A stretch of 64,000 bases of DNA, from assembly GCA_022414725.1 (NCBI GenBank), contig CM039462.1:31808378-31872377 (forward strand). Direction: 5' to 3'. Below, one piece after another: positions 9,394 to 19,100 of the stretch. The position numbers were made by a program, and so were the translations under genes. The stretch comes from Microglena sp. YARC. Its lineage: Eukaryota > Chlorophyta > Chlorophyceae > Chlamydomonadales > Chlamydomonadaceae. The notes under the pieces were generated by a model. That model had not been told where the DNA came from, did not search any database, and was given only the letters and a program-made list of their open reading frames with translations. Position 1 is the first letter of the stretch. Each line of letters starts with the position of its first letter.

Positions 9394-11740
9394 TATCTCC
9401 ATCAGTGCCAAAGTCCAAAAACGCCCTAAGTTGGTACAAGATTGTGGTACAGCGCAATTGTGTCAGCTACGCGCACATGTATTTCCGGTCCGCATTCGCG
9501 TGCGGTCGCGAGCAGCCTTGTACGAAAGGCTGGTGGCAGTACATCAGATGTGCGATAAATTGTGGTACAAATCCAGATCGCGCCAGACACGAGGCCGCTT
9601 GAGCTATTCCGAATCATGTTACCGCAGGACGAAAGGCTTATCAAACCCCTACCCCAAGGTCAGGGGCTGCGCTTCAGCTTTGGCCTCGGAATTTACTGAG
9701 ATAGCAGTACAACTCGAAAATTCACCTGATCACCTCCCAATCCCACCTCCCAACTTGAGATTTCACCCCCCTTTCCCAAATCAAAAACTAACTTCAGATG
9801 AGGATGTTTGAAACAAAGTTGAAAACAAAGTTGTTTTTTGAATATATTTTGAAAATATATTTGAATTTCCAAATTTCAAATTAAGAAAAAAAAGTAAATG
9901 TTCATGCTATGCAGCGAAGCTAAGACCCAAAATGAAACAATTCAGGCTGTGCAGCGTTGTATCACACTTAGGGCACCCACAATATGTAAAAAATCAGTAT
10001 TTGGGGGGTCCATATTCACCCGTACTGCCCAAGTACTGCCATCCAAAACCTGTTGTAACAATTTCTTATGAGGAAAGATGTGCACAATAGGGCTACCTAC
10101 TTTTTATTTTACGAAAACTTGTTTTTGATAGCGATAGGCTCCGTTCCACTTCTACGTAAAATCCGTACCGACTTAGGGAGCCCCATAGTGAAAAGATCAC
10201 ATGTTTTGCTTTGCCTGCTTCCCACAACCTGAGAGAACCCAACTCTGAGTATTTATATGTTGAACTGATGTGGTTAGGTAACTTATAAGCAAAAAAATGT
10301 TTTCTTTGGACTTGAGGTAATAGGTGAAAACCATCCGTACCACTCAGGGTCGGACTTAGGCAATCATGGAGATAATGATAATGATGATGATAATGATAAT
10401 GATAATCATATCAATACTAATACCTGCTAATACTAATAATAAATTATCATAAGAATAATAATTAGTTATACCTGCTTCTCTAAGGCTCTCTGAAGCTCGT
10501 CACATCTCTTGGAAAGCTGACGCAACTGCTTGCTTGCTGCAGCAGCCTTCTCTTTGTGTGAGGATAGCTGGCCCTCACTCTCCACACGCAAACGTGACAG
10601 ATCAGCTTCGCCTACTGCTCTCAAGCTCTCTACCTCCTCCTCCTTTCTCACCAAGTGGTTCTTGAGGACAGTGTTCTGCTGAGTTAGCGCCTCCAGCTGC
10701 TTCTTCAGTTTTGACTTTGAGGTGTTTGCCTGCTCCCTCATTCGATCCACCTGGACAACGGTCTCCTCTACTCTCTTCAGCTGTACAGATGCCTGAGTCA
10801 CTTTGTCGGTCAGCTGGTGTGCCTCAGTCCTCAGTCCTGCATTATCGTGTTGCAGCTCAGTGCAGCGCGCCTCACAGCTGATCAGCCGTGCTGCATCTGA
10901 CTCAGCATCTACCAACACATGCTGCACCAGCCGAAGCAACGTCACACTTTGCTCCTGTAGGAGATGTACTGCAGCATGGGCTGGTAGGGCCGCCCCTGGT
11001 GCTGAGTCTGGCCGTGTACTGCTGCTGTGGATACTCTGTGTCAGGGCCCGTAGTACATCGATGTACCCCAAGCCTGGCTCATCAGCCTTGAGGTTTGTCA
11101 GGTTGGCACTGCCCCCCCCTGAGCTGGCGCCTCGGACTAGCAAGGCCCTTCCTCGTAGCTTCCTTTCTATGTCTGGCAGTGCCAGCTCCAGCTCAGCAAA
11201 GTGGGTTGTCAGGTTGCTGGGGTCTACAGTAATTAGGTGAGGACCACCCCTCTCCATTAGGGAAGGTGCTTGGGGGGATGACCTGGCAGAGGCGTGGTTC
11301 AGGTGGTTGGCACCTCCCCTGGACCCAGTCTTCTGTCCATTGGGCTCCCCATCCATCCATGCATGCTTTCTGGCGCCAGCCAGTGCCTGGACACTTGCAG
11401 AACCTGGACGCTCCCTGTCTGGGCTCACGAGGGCGTCAGCTCTGCTGCTTGCCAACCCTGGGGATGAGTCTGCAGCTCGCCGAGATGAAAGGAAACCGGC
11501 AAGAGGCGTTACATCGTCCGCTGTGCTGAACCGTTCCGCGCCATCTCTCGAGGGTCCATTTTGTTCCCAGCGTCCCGCCAGTTCCGTCGATGCTTCCGCT
11601 CGTCTGCTGGGATATTGCGATAATTGCACATATGTTATCGAGTCCACGACCTGGTTTCGATCGCTCCCTGCAGCTGATGATGATTCTTCAAACAAGCGCT
11701 TGTAATATTCGAGCTTCGCTTCTGCAGCCTCGAGGCTCAT
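421..11740 (-). CDS. Long coiled-coil protein, 5' part (3' end beyond the left edge)
   Basis: I do not recognise the family. Exons on the minus strand, in order: 11740-10472 (423 codons), 8177-8079 (33), 7407-7363 (15), 6108-5947 (54), 5717-5538 (60), 4300-4019 (94), 3259-2267 (331) and 1065-421 (215). All eight end in phase 0, giving 1225 codons with no stop. The last donor (GTAAGT at 420-415) leads out of the window. The start is the ATG at 11740 (MSLEAAEAKLEYYKRLFEES). Residues 1-180 are Ser/Gly/Arg-rich and look disordered. From about residue 270 the protein is heptad-rich coiled coil (KSKLKKQLEALTQQN), continuing through the small exons. The 331-codon exon holds two in-frame repeats. The 215-codon exon has a His/Glu/Asp/Arg-rich stretch. 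A long coiled coil with a disordered N-terminus fits a centrosome, basal-body, Golgi or cytoskeletal scaffold; that is inference only. The boundary at 6108 is uncertain, since an AG a few bases upstream is also possible. Decayed copies of at least four exons surround the real ones. Confidence 0.8.
1066..2266. repeat. Intronic minisatellite, unit about 35 bp, plus two exon-edge copies
   Basis: The intron between the 331- and 215-codon exons is nearly all tandem repeat. Units of about 35 bp combine TATGTAAGGTATGTACTTTC and ACAATTTGATCAGG and run from about 1200 to 2170. Units at 1440-1680 are almost identical; outer ones are diverged. The 5' edge of the exon starting at 1065, with its acceptor, recurs at 1181 and 1353 (the last with the acceptor AG mutated). 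These look like decoys from tandem duplication of the intron-exon junction. Confidence 0.85.
2395..2700 (-). repeat. Coding minisatellite, 66 bp unit, about 5 copies
   Basis: Within the 331-codon exon, a 66 bp unit is repeated about five times and translates on the minus strand as 22-residue repeats containing SSRQQPASWRPEHASLQDQ. The units are nearly identical in DNA, so they expanded recently and in frame. The copy nearest 2395 has diverged (WQPEHASPQQD). Confidence 0.9.
3025..3205 (-). repeat. Coding minisatellite, 33 bp unit, about 5 copies
   Basis: Near the 5' end of the same exon, a 33 bp unit repeats in frame and translates as 11-residue repeats of the type GGLGPSSGREQ. One unit reads GGLGPPPALAQ, a variant with a differing second half. 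Repeat length polymorphism would change the protein without breaking the frame. Confidence 0.85.
3260..4018. repeat. Intron with GGT repeats and an inverted-repeat element
   Basis: The intron holds short AAGTGCTGACCAGCT repeats (about 3398-3510) and a GGT-rich stretch (3528-3590). It also holds an inverted pair: about 3625-3760 on the minus strand and 3826-3950 on the plus strand share the segments GCAGCGC, CACTGGGTCGCAC and TTTCTGACTAGTTTAG. A third, plus-strand copy lies at about 7755-7872 in another intron of the same gene. No coding capacity was seen. Confidence 0.6.
4301..5395 (-). repeat. Tandem decayed copies of a coiled-coil exon 5' part
   Basis: About eight partial copies of the first 70 bp of the exon 4300-4019, each with its acceptor region, lie upstream of the real exon at intervals of roughly 120-136 bp. 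The phrase GATGGCCGTGGAGTA marks each, near 4408, 4529, 4667, 4803, 4939, 5074, 5199 and 5337. Translations read like LELEALKARCSTAIREL but break off in intron-like sequence with stops. Only the 4300 copy runs on into the full 94-codon exon. Confidence 0.85.
5764..6000. repeat. TA microsatellite and TTATTC-type repeats
   Basis: A (TA)n tract with small interruptions runs from about 5774 to 5862, followed by TTCTTATTATTCTGAT repeats to about 5930. It lies in the intron between the 54-codon and 60-codon exons of the coiled-coil gene. The exon end is at 5947. Confidence 0.8.
6109..7362. repeat. Intron with poly-G, CATA and CA microsatellites
   Basis: This intron contains a GT run then a G-rich tract (6116-6178), a stretch of ACGTATG words (6240-6330 and 6880-6975), and a long CA/CATA microsatellite (about 7005-7262). 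Between about 6360 and 6880 I see no gene or clear repeat. A short copy of the exon-start sequence (CAAGGTGAGATG) appears near 7338-7349. Confidence 0.65.
7440..7710. repeat. 75 bp tandem repeat and CAAG microsatellite
   Basis: Three units of about 75 bp share GGGCATGCAAGTGTGGCGAA and begin near 7444, 7519 and 7593. The third runs into (CTTG)n and then (CAAG)n, which can fold back on each other (7621-7705). All lie in the intron between the 15- and 33-codon exons of the coiled-coil gene. Confidence 0.85.
7886..8085 (-). repeat. 35 bp minisatellite built from a splice junction
   Basis: Six near-perfect 35 bp units. On the gene's strand each reads as an acceptor (TTTTTGTTTGGCAG), the six bases GTGCAG, then a donor-like GTGAGCAG or its broken form GAGAGCAG. 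The array starts at the donor of the 33-codon exon (8079), so the unit copies the exon end plus a 29-base intron-like spacer. Confidence 0.85.
8178..8760 (-). repeat. 136 bp tandem array of a duplicated exon
   Basis: The 33-codon exon that starts at 8177 is preceded by four more copies starting at 8313, 8449, 8585 and 8721, exactly 136 bp apart. Each keeps an acceptor and an open reading (VQQETQMARNLASAEAAARD). All but the last end in CACTGTCC where the real exon has a donor. Because 136 is not a multiple of three, reading through the copies would shift frame, so I take the 8177 copy as the functional exon. Confidence 0.85.
8870..9010. repeat. Poly-C and CACACACC low-complexity tract
   Basis: A run of about 22 C (8876-8897) is followed by C/A-rich sequence to about 9008. 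It adjoins a copied exon fragment and lies in the first intron of the coiled-coil gene. Confidence 0.85.
9011..9305 (-). pseudogene. Decayed copy of a coiled-coil exon, split by a MITE
   Basis: Bases 9011-9050 and 9241-9305 match the middle and 5' parts of the real exon 6108-5947 (shared GAAGGTTGGACAGCTC and CCATCACCATCGACA). The two halves are separated by a 190 bp inverted-repeat element at 9051-9240. The exon was therefore duplicated about 3 kb upstream and later interrupted. The copy has mismatches and no usable donor. Confidence 0.7.
9051..9240. mobile_element. MITE-like element with about 42 bp inverted ends
   Basis: The left end (GTTTTTCTTTCCAGC, then AGCAGCAGCTTCTAGGCAGC) and the right end are inverted copies about 42 bp long. 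The 190 bp element has no coding capacity. A second copy lies at 20224-20416 with the same ends and a related interior. No clear target-site duplication is visible. Confidence 0.75.
9306..10471. other. Intron interior, no gene seen
   Basis: Apart from (AAT)n at about 9345-9392 and ATGATAATG/AATACT repeats at about 10370-10460, this stretch of the first intron of the coiled-coil gene shows no exon or recognised element. A segment at 9590-9720 is moderately GC-rich with no identifiable product. Confidence 0.5.
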
Positions 11741-12049
11741 CGCGAGATTGAAGCTGCGAATGAGAAGCTTATATGGAGAGAAAGCCTATTGGTTTAAGCA
11801 AGGAAACATCTGATCAAATTGTGCGCACATTTTTGCATTTTTTTGGTCCCGGATTTCTCGGCGTAGAAACGCGAAACGTGCCACACTCCCGAGAGCTGCC
11901 AGTACATGACATAACACGTTGAAGGAGGCCATTGTTGAAGACAAGCCCACACCATGACACCCGGGTGGAATCCATGTTGAGTTACCGGCATGTGCTCTTC
12001 TGTGCTCTTCGATTTATTTTTTGTCTCCCCACCGCACGACCTTAAGAAG

Positions 12050-12310
<261 letters not shown>

Positions 12311-12537
12311 CTGCAACAGGGTAGAACAAACCGATCGGTATTCCGGTATTGGGTATTTGATGGTCGGTATACCGGAGCCCAAAATTCCCAATGTCGGTTT
12401 GCCCGATACTTTCTCGGGAGTCCGTTCCGGTATGCACCGACCAATTCTGAGGGCGAGTTCCGGTCAGACCGACCGAAATTCGACCAGGGTTTCCGGTATC
12501 CGACTCACCTTTGTAGCTGAGTAGCTGTGTAGCTTTC

Positions 12538-13280
12538 GGAGGGGGGAAGTTAGTCCGGGGGCTCTTGGTCCGGGGGCAATCTGACAGGGATATCAGCAAA
12601 TCAGATATCCTGTTCGAACGCACTTGGCGCACCGTTTGAATTGAAGCTCGCAGTTCAAGGGGGGAAGCTGCCTGCCTCGGACATCGCACGTCAGCTGAGC
12701 GACACCCGGCCTCTTACCGCTTATCTCGGAAATCCTGCTGCAGCGCGTGCACGAGCTGAAGAAATAATTTCCCGCAACCTTGCATCATGCATCCGAGTGG
12801 CTAGCTCGGATACTAGCTAATTATTATATTAATTATTAATCAGCCTCCCTCCCTCGACAACTCGGCACCACCAGCTTACGCACCAGCAGCCTCCTGATAT
12901 CATTAGTATAGTCTAATTGCTGCATGCTGCTAATATTACGAGCTGGCTGGCATGATGTTGAAGATTGCGGGGACGTGGGCGCGCGTGGTTGACAGATGGG
13001 ACAGTTTCGCCGTCCGATCAAAATGGTAGGAAGAAAGAAGGGAGGAGGGGGCGCATGGCAAGGGATAACGCTATGGAAAGAGAGTTGGTGTGGGCAGAAA
13101 ATTGAAATTCGAAAGGGAACGAGGCGATGTCCGATGTCCGAGGCAGGCAGCTTCCCCCCTTGAACTGCGTGCTTCAATTCAAACGGTGCGCCACATGCGT
13201 TCGAACAGGAGATCTGATTTGCTTATATCCCTGTCAGATAGCCCCCGGACCAAGAGCCCCCGGACTAACTTCCCCCCTCC
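12538..13280. mobile_element. Fold-back element with about 150 bp inverted arms
   Basis: Arms at about 12538-12688 and 13133-13280 are inverted copies sharing AGTTAGTCCGGGGGCTCTTG, CAAATCAGAT and AAGCTGCCTGCCTCGGACAT. They enclose about 440 bp with no recognisable gene. No target-site duplication was identified. Confidence 0.75.
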
Positions 13281-13920
13281 GTAGCTTTCATGGTGAGTGG
13301 TGCCCATAAGTTTCTGGACAGTTGAAACTTCGTCTTCCTTGACCTTCCCAACACCTGCCCTTATGGAAGAGGAAGATGAAAGCTCTTCCTTCCCTTTTAA
13401 ACTTGCCCTTTGAGGGCTCCACTCGCCACAGAAATTTGAACCGAAACCGTGAGTATTTAATAGCCTGCACACTCCATTGCGCACTCGAGCTTCCCTGGAA
13501 CCTCGCGTTTGTTGAAGCTACTTGGTGGTGTCGTTACCCCGCTGCAGCCTCTTGCAGCAGCTTCTCCTCGGCCTTGATCCTTGAGTTTTTGACTGGCTCG
13601 TCGCATTTGTTGAAGCGAGACCTCATCGCATCAGACGTTCGGCTCATCGGCTCCTCGGCTCCTCCCCTCCTCCTCGCTTCTCCCCCTCCCCCTTCTCCCC
13701 CTCCTCGTCCTCCTCGGCTCCTCGGCTCTTCCCCTCCTCCTCGCTCCTCCCCCTCCCTCTTCCCCCCCTCCCCCTTCTGCTGCTGCCCTTGCGGACTTCT
13801 GAGCGCAAGGAACTGCAGGGCGTTATTGCTCTTGGCACCTGATTGGACTCAACTCGTTCCAAGGGTGGTCAGCAAACACTTCTGAGCTGTAAGTCATGTA
13901 GCCTGGTACCGTCACGTGCA
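13281..13920. other. Intergenic, pyrimidine-rich stretch
   Basis: Bases 13640-13780 are a CTCC-rich polypyrimidine tract. Open frames exist on both strands here but are compositionally simple, and I cannot support a gene. Confidence 0.4.
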
Positions 13921-13925
13921 TTCAC

Positions 13926-14205
13926 CAACCCCAACTGCATTGCCGGCCACTTGACCCCTGCTGCCTGTTGAAATTCACAGTCCCCTGCTGCCTTACGAAC
14001 TCCAGATCTGGTTCTACAACTTTGCATCCACATGTGTAACAGTGGCAGCCCGTCTGCATTGCCAGCCACTTGACCCCCTGGTGCTAGTTGAAATGCACAG
14101 TCCCCTGCTGCCTTATGAACTCCAGATCTGGTTCTACAACTTTGCATCCGCATGTGTAACAGTGGCAGCCCATCTGCATTGCTAGCCACTTGACCCCCTG
14201 CTGGT
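13926..14205. repeat. Tandem repeat of about 121 bp, 2.3 copies
   Basis: The segment containing TTGCCAGCCACTTGACCCC and CAACTTTGCATCC is repeated near 13934, 14056 and 14176. The third copy is partial. No function is seen. Confidence 0.85.
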
Positions 14206-16006
14206 GTAGATGAGGATGATGATGATCAGCTGAATGAGCTCAGCAGTGAGAGTGATGAGTCTGATAGGGGTGACCCATGACGATGAAGACATTGCTGGCA
14301 TGCCTCCCCTGATGAATGACAACGAAGTGGACCCTTTCCTTGAGGGACAGTAGATGCTGCAGCTTATTCCAAGTAGTAGCTGTCAAGGAATTATTTTGTC
14401 CAAATAAATAAACTTCTGTTGTGAATGCCAGATCTATTCCCAAGCTGGTGACATGTACATGACCAGGTTTTTCAGCTCTGCTTTATGAAAGTTGACTGCA
14501 ATGTGGCCTGCCAGTTAAGTTAAATTAAGTTGATGAAGTAGCTTAGCTATGTATGAATTAGGGTTGTTGTCAGGCACATTTTACAGTTTGGCTTTAAATT
14601 GATAGTTACAGGGTTTGCACCCAACCCAAGCCTCCAAGTTGCTGATTTTAGTGATCTTCATGCCTCAAATGTATTGCATCTCTCAACTTCGTTTTTTTGT
14701 AAAAATGCCCCCAAACTGTGACCTGAAAGTGGTAAAAAAACCGAAAGGTAAAAAACCGAAGTGCTGTCAAAACCGGAGGTTTTTTGGAAAAATAAACAAA
14801 AAGTGCGGAATTAAAAAATGGCCTAAAAAGTGGGCCGGAAGGGTAAAAAGAGAGTTCCGGTATGGCCAGCCAATCTTAGGAAGGCCATTGTCCTACCCTG
14901 CACTGCAAGTCGTGCAGCTATTAAAGCGTCAACTGCTTAGGTAGAAAAATACGATAGTTACACTGGCACACAAACAGTCACGTGCAACATAATGTTATGC
15001 ATTTGTCCTGTGTTACACAAGCATCTATTTCCCTGCCTTTTCAGGAAAAGACTAATTGAAGTTGCAGTTGTTCGCTTATTAGCTTATCACCAATTTCCTT
15101 ATGTTGTATACTTATATTCGATTAGTAACCCCCACACTTTACACAATTCAGACAGGTGAATAATGCAAGTAAGAATCAATTGTTACCAGATATATGTATG
15201 TAAGCCGAATGTTGTAACAAAATGAAAGGCAGAGAGATAGGCTGTTGGCCTACCAATAACTTGGACACTGAATTATTATCTTGCCCGGCCCAAGTGATGT
15301 GATGAGTAATTGAGAAACTATTATGCTGGTGTCGTTGATATCTGATTGGTTCGCGTTTACATTTTCTTGGTAATCCTTTCTTCTGCCGAAGACGGCGAGC
15401 CAAATTGCTGGCTGGAGCTATGTAACCAGGTTCAAGTTCAAGTTGATTTCTGCGCGTATGGTCACAACTATAGAACCGGGGTAGTGAGGCAGGCCACGAG
15501 TGTCATCCACGCACGCTGACCAGATTGAATATAATTGGTCATGCACCCATTACCATGAGTAATGGGATAGCTTTCTGCCTTGGTCCACCTAGGACAAAAT
15601 CACAACCAGTAAATAATTGGTCCTGGCGGTCTGGCGCATGATCAATCAATCATACAGACGAACAGTCAACAGTTTACAACAATCACAGCACATAAATGAC
15701 CTTCCGCCCACGATATGCTCTATATTATGTTTATCGAATACATTTACAAGATTTGCAAAGGAGGATCTCGATATTGGTGGTTGGCCCCAGTGCAAGCCAA
15801 CGGGCTGGCCCCCTCAACCTCACACGTCGTCATAAGGCCTCTTATTTATTTATCTATAAAAGGGGGCGATCACATGACAGCCGTGGCTAGTCACATAAAG
15901 GGGTCCGAGCAAAGTACAAGGGGACTTGGACACGTCATTAAATGGTCTACTCAGCATTTTAGGCTCCCTGGTTTCTGTGGTTATCGCAAGAGCTTGGGCA
16001 AACCCT
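14206..16006. other. Intergenic, no gene recognised
   Basis: AT-rich sequence between the 5' end of the coiled-coil gene and the 3' end of the DUF4399-type gene. A fragment of a dispersed repeat (TATGTAACCAGGTTCAAG) lies near 15418-15445. Short open frames look random. Confidence 0.4.
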
Positions 16007-16114
16007 CTACTTGACAGTGACGCCCACAGTGGTGGCGTACTTGGGTCCATATGACTCGTGGAGGGCGTTGGCAAACTGGAGTTGGAGGGTGTGCTTTCCC
16101 TGCAACGACCATAC

Positions 16115-16155
<41 letters not shown>

Positions 16156-19100
16156 TGGTGGTGGTGGTGGGGGGGGGGGTAGGACATCTAGATCAAGATA
16201 ACTCACATTTTACAGATATGAATCCTATTTTGTATATATATAAATGTATAAACTACTGCTTGCTACCACATATGTATTATATATTGCCGCATGTATACAT
16301 ACCGGTTTATATATATATCCGCATGTATGTGTATATATTGAGGTCCAGGGTGTAGCTAATTAGGCTTTAAACGCATGTCAACAATGTTAGCAAACAAACA
16401 CGGGCAACGGCGGGCCCTGTATCCTTGTATCCCTGTCATATTTAGGGATCGGCAATATGATATCATGTCATCGGCGGTCGAACTAGATAACTTAGGCCTG
16501 GGGCATCATATCATATGGTATCAAATCATATGATTTTTGTATGATATCTTATGATACCATACTCGTCTTTTGTCAACATCATATGATTTGCCGTTCCCTT
16601 ATCATATTGGATCAGGGGAAGAAGCTTAACAATGTGTACCGATATAGTTTTTTTTTTCTTTCATGATGTTCTCAAGTCCCCCTAGAATCCATCAAACCGC
16701 GGGCACAGGAATAATATAAGTATCACCATCATTATACTTGGCATTTGCTGAAGGATGGAAACAGTTGCTAAAGGATGGAAACAGTTGAGGACATCCATGC
16801 CTGAAATTATTTCATTATTAGAAGAGGCTCCCTAGAAGATACCCGACCCTGGTGGGGTCCCATGGGGAGGTCCGGGGCACGAGATTTGTTATAGCAGTTC
16901 TAATTATTGAATCGGCTTTTGTTCTGGAGGTGTTAGGTATGTGGGTTGGACCCATAGGCTGTGAGCAAAACCACGAACAGTAGAAAAGCAATTCTGCTTG
17001 GTCTTTGCCCACACATGAAATCTAGCCTGCCCATAGCCCATGAAAATCAGCCTGGCTGTGAATAGTGACATTGTAGAATTAAATTATCATTGTAGCACGA
17101 ACTCAGGGCCCCTGTCGGTAAAACGATTGTTTGAGGTTCAGTTCATCAGTGCCTTTTCTTTTTAAGCCCTTCCTATACGGTTGGGCAAGTCCCTGTAGCC
17201 TATTTGGCCTACCCCTGGACTGTAACATACACACAGTGACAAATGAACACACTGGAAAACACATAAAAGACTTACGGGAGACAACTCGATGTCGTCAGAG
17301 AGCTGGCCCTTGCCATAGTGCTTGTGGCTACACGAGAGAAAACACAAGCAGTCAGTATCAGGTATTTTTCAAATCTGAAGGTTTTCTCCCCTCTCGCTTA
17401 ATGGTATTAGGCCTCCTTCAAGGACAGCGTTTCAGTTCCTTAACCTATAGCTTCTATTGCTTTTAAGGGGCATTTAGGGCAAACAAAACCTTTTTCTTTC
17501 TTTACATAGCGAGATTTTTGTTAAAACGGGGTCAAAACTAGCTATCGCTATGTATAGCGGTTAAAAAAAGCCCTGGTCAGTACGTGATGGGATGCCTAGA
17601 TAGTCTCAAATCTAGTGCTGAGTTAGGACTGCACCCCCTCACAAACAATGTATGTTCATCCAAGGGGATAGCATCAGCCTGATGAACCATTTGTCTGCCA
17701 CTGAGCTGCAAACTCATTCAGCACAGCACAGCAGACGACACAGGGCACAGTGCAGTATGGCACAGCACAGCATACGACACAGGGGTCAGCCCAGTATGGA
17801 ACAGCACTGCAGACAACACGGAACTCACTTCTCGTCAAAAGGGATCATGTCACCTGCGGCACAGCATTGCATACAACATACAACACGGAACTCACTTCTC
17901 ATCGAAAGGGATCATGTCACCGGCAGGCACGCTGTCTGAGTCCACCAAGACATGGAAATGGCCTGTCTTTGGCAGGAGGCCCGCAGATGCTGCATACAAG
18001 GGGTGGGAGGGATGATGATGATGATGATGATGATAATGATGATATATTCCTGGTGCCCTACTGGACTCAAAATGTGCCCGCGGCCTAACGGAGTCAAGGT
18101 AGACTTCTGAATATCATTATTGTACCCTATTTGTCTATTGAGAAATTTCCTTGGTGGGGTCGAGCGAAGGAGGGAGTGCATTTGCCTCATAAGAACTGGC
18201 TTCTACTGCCAAAAGCTTAAAAATCAAAACCCATGTGGGCGCCCTTTCAGCTTCTTTTCATGGTATTACTTAATTAGGGTCTCTTGAACATATTCTCAGC
18301 AGCGGTGTGGGAAAGTTAGCCTTTAGTAACATTACACCTAGACCCTTAACCTGCAACTCTTAACCACTAAACCTGTTCGGAAAAGGGTAACGTAGCTGGT
18401 GGTTCGCCTTACTGGAGGCAAACTTCCCCACAGGCTCCGTAGCGTACTCTCTGAAGCATTCAATCTGTTGGGGACCAGTTCATAAACTATTTGCTATGTT
18501 CAGCCCCTCAGTTTTGGGCGGAGCCCCCTCATGAAGGGGGCGGGAGTCCCTAGGGTTACCCATCTGTGTGTACAACACCGACCAACCGTCTGACCGAGAC
18601 AAAGCCTGACACGTCAGCCAATGTAACTAACTTGCTTCCGTTGCCACCTGTCGCTTCGTCGCAATCACTCTCCGCCAATTTTTAGCGTCGCGTGCGACGC
18701 TGTATAGAATTTGTATCTATGAATCTATGATACATTCTTGAGGTTGGGCAAGTCCATATTTCCTATCTGGATACCCTGGGAGTGCAACATGCAGTGAAGT
18801 ACAACACGCAGCAACGTACGGTCCGCAGGCATCTAAGTTGTGCCATTATCACTCCGACAGGATGACAAAAGAGTGCCAACAGGATTTGGAAAAAAAATGC
18901 ATCAATGCATCCCTGTAGGTGCGCCAACAGTTTCTGAAAAACAGATATACAGCTGTATACAGGAATGATATTTTGAAATAAATGAATTTGGACAAGAATC
19001 CAAACAAACCCTGTTTAGCACGGCCAATCAATTTTGTTGCTACAAATGATTGAACTCCTACCATTGATTGCATTAAATAAAAGGTAACTACGTTGAAATA

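Noticed and set aside
10803..11705. Plus-strand frames of up to 145 codons opposite the first coiled-coil exon
   Set aside because: They are shadows of a GC-rich coding exon on the minus strand, which has the coherent coiled-coil translation and splice borders.
13376..13885. 169-codon frame in the intergenic region
   Set aside because: Half of it is CTCC-tract translation. No splice borders, no homologous-looking motif, and it overlaps the fringe of a fold-back element.
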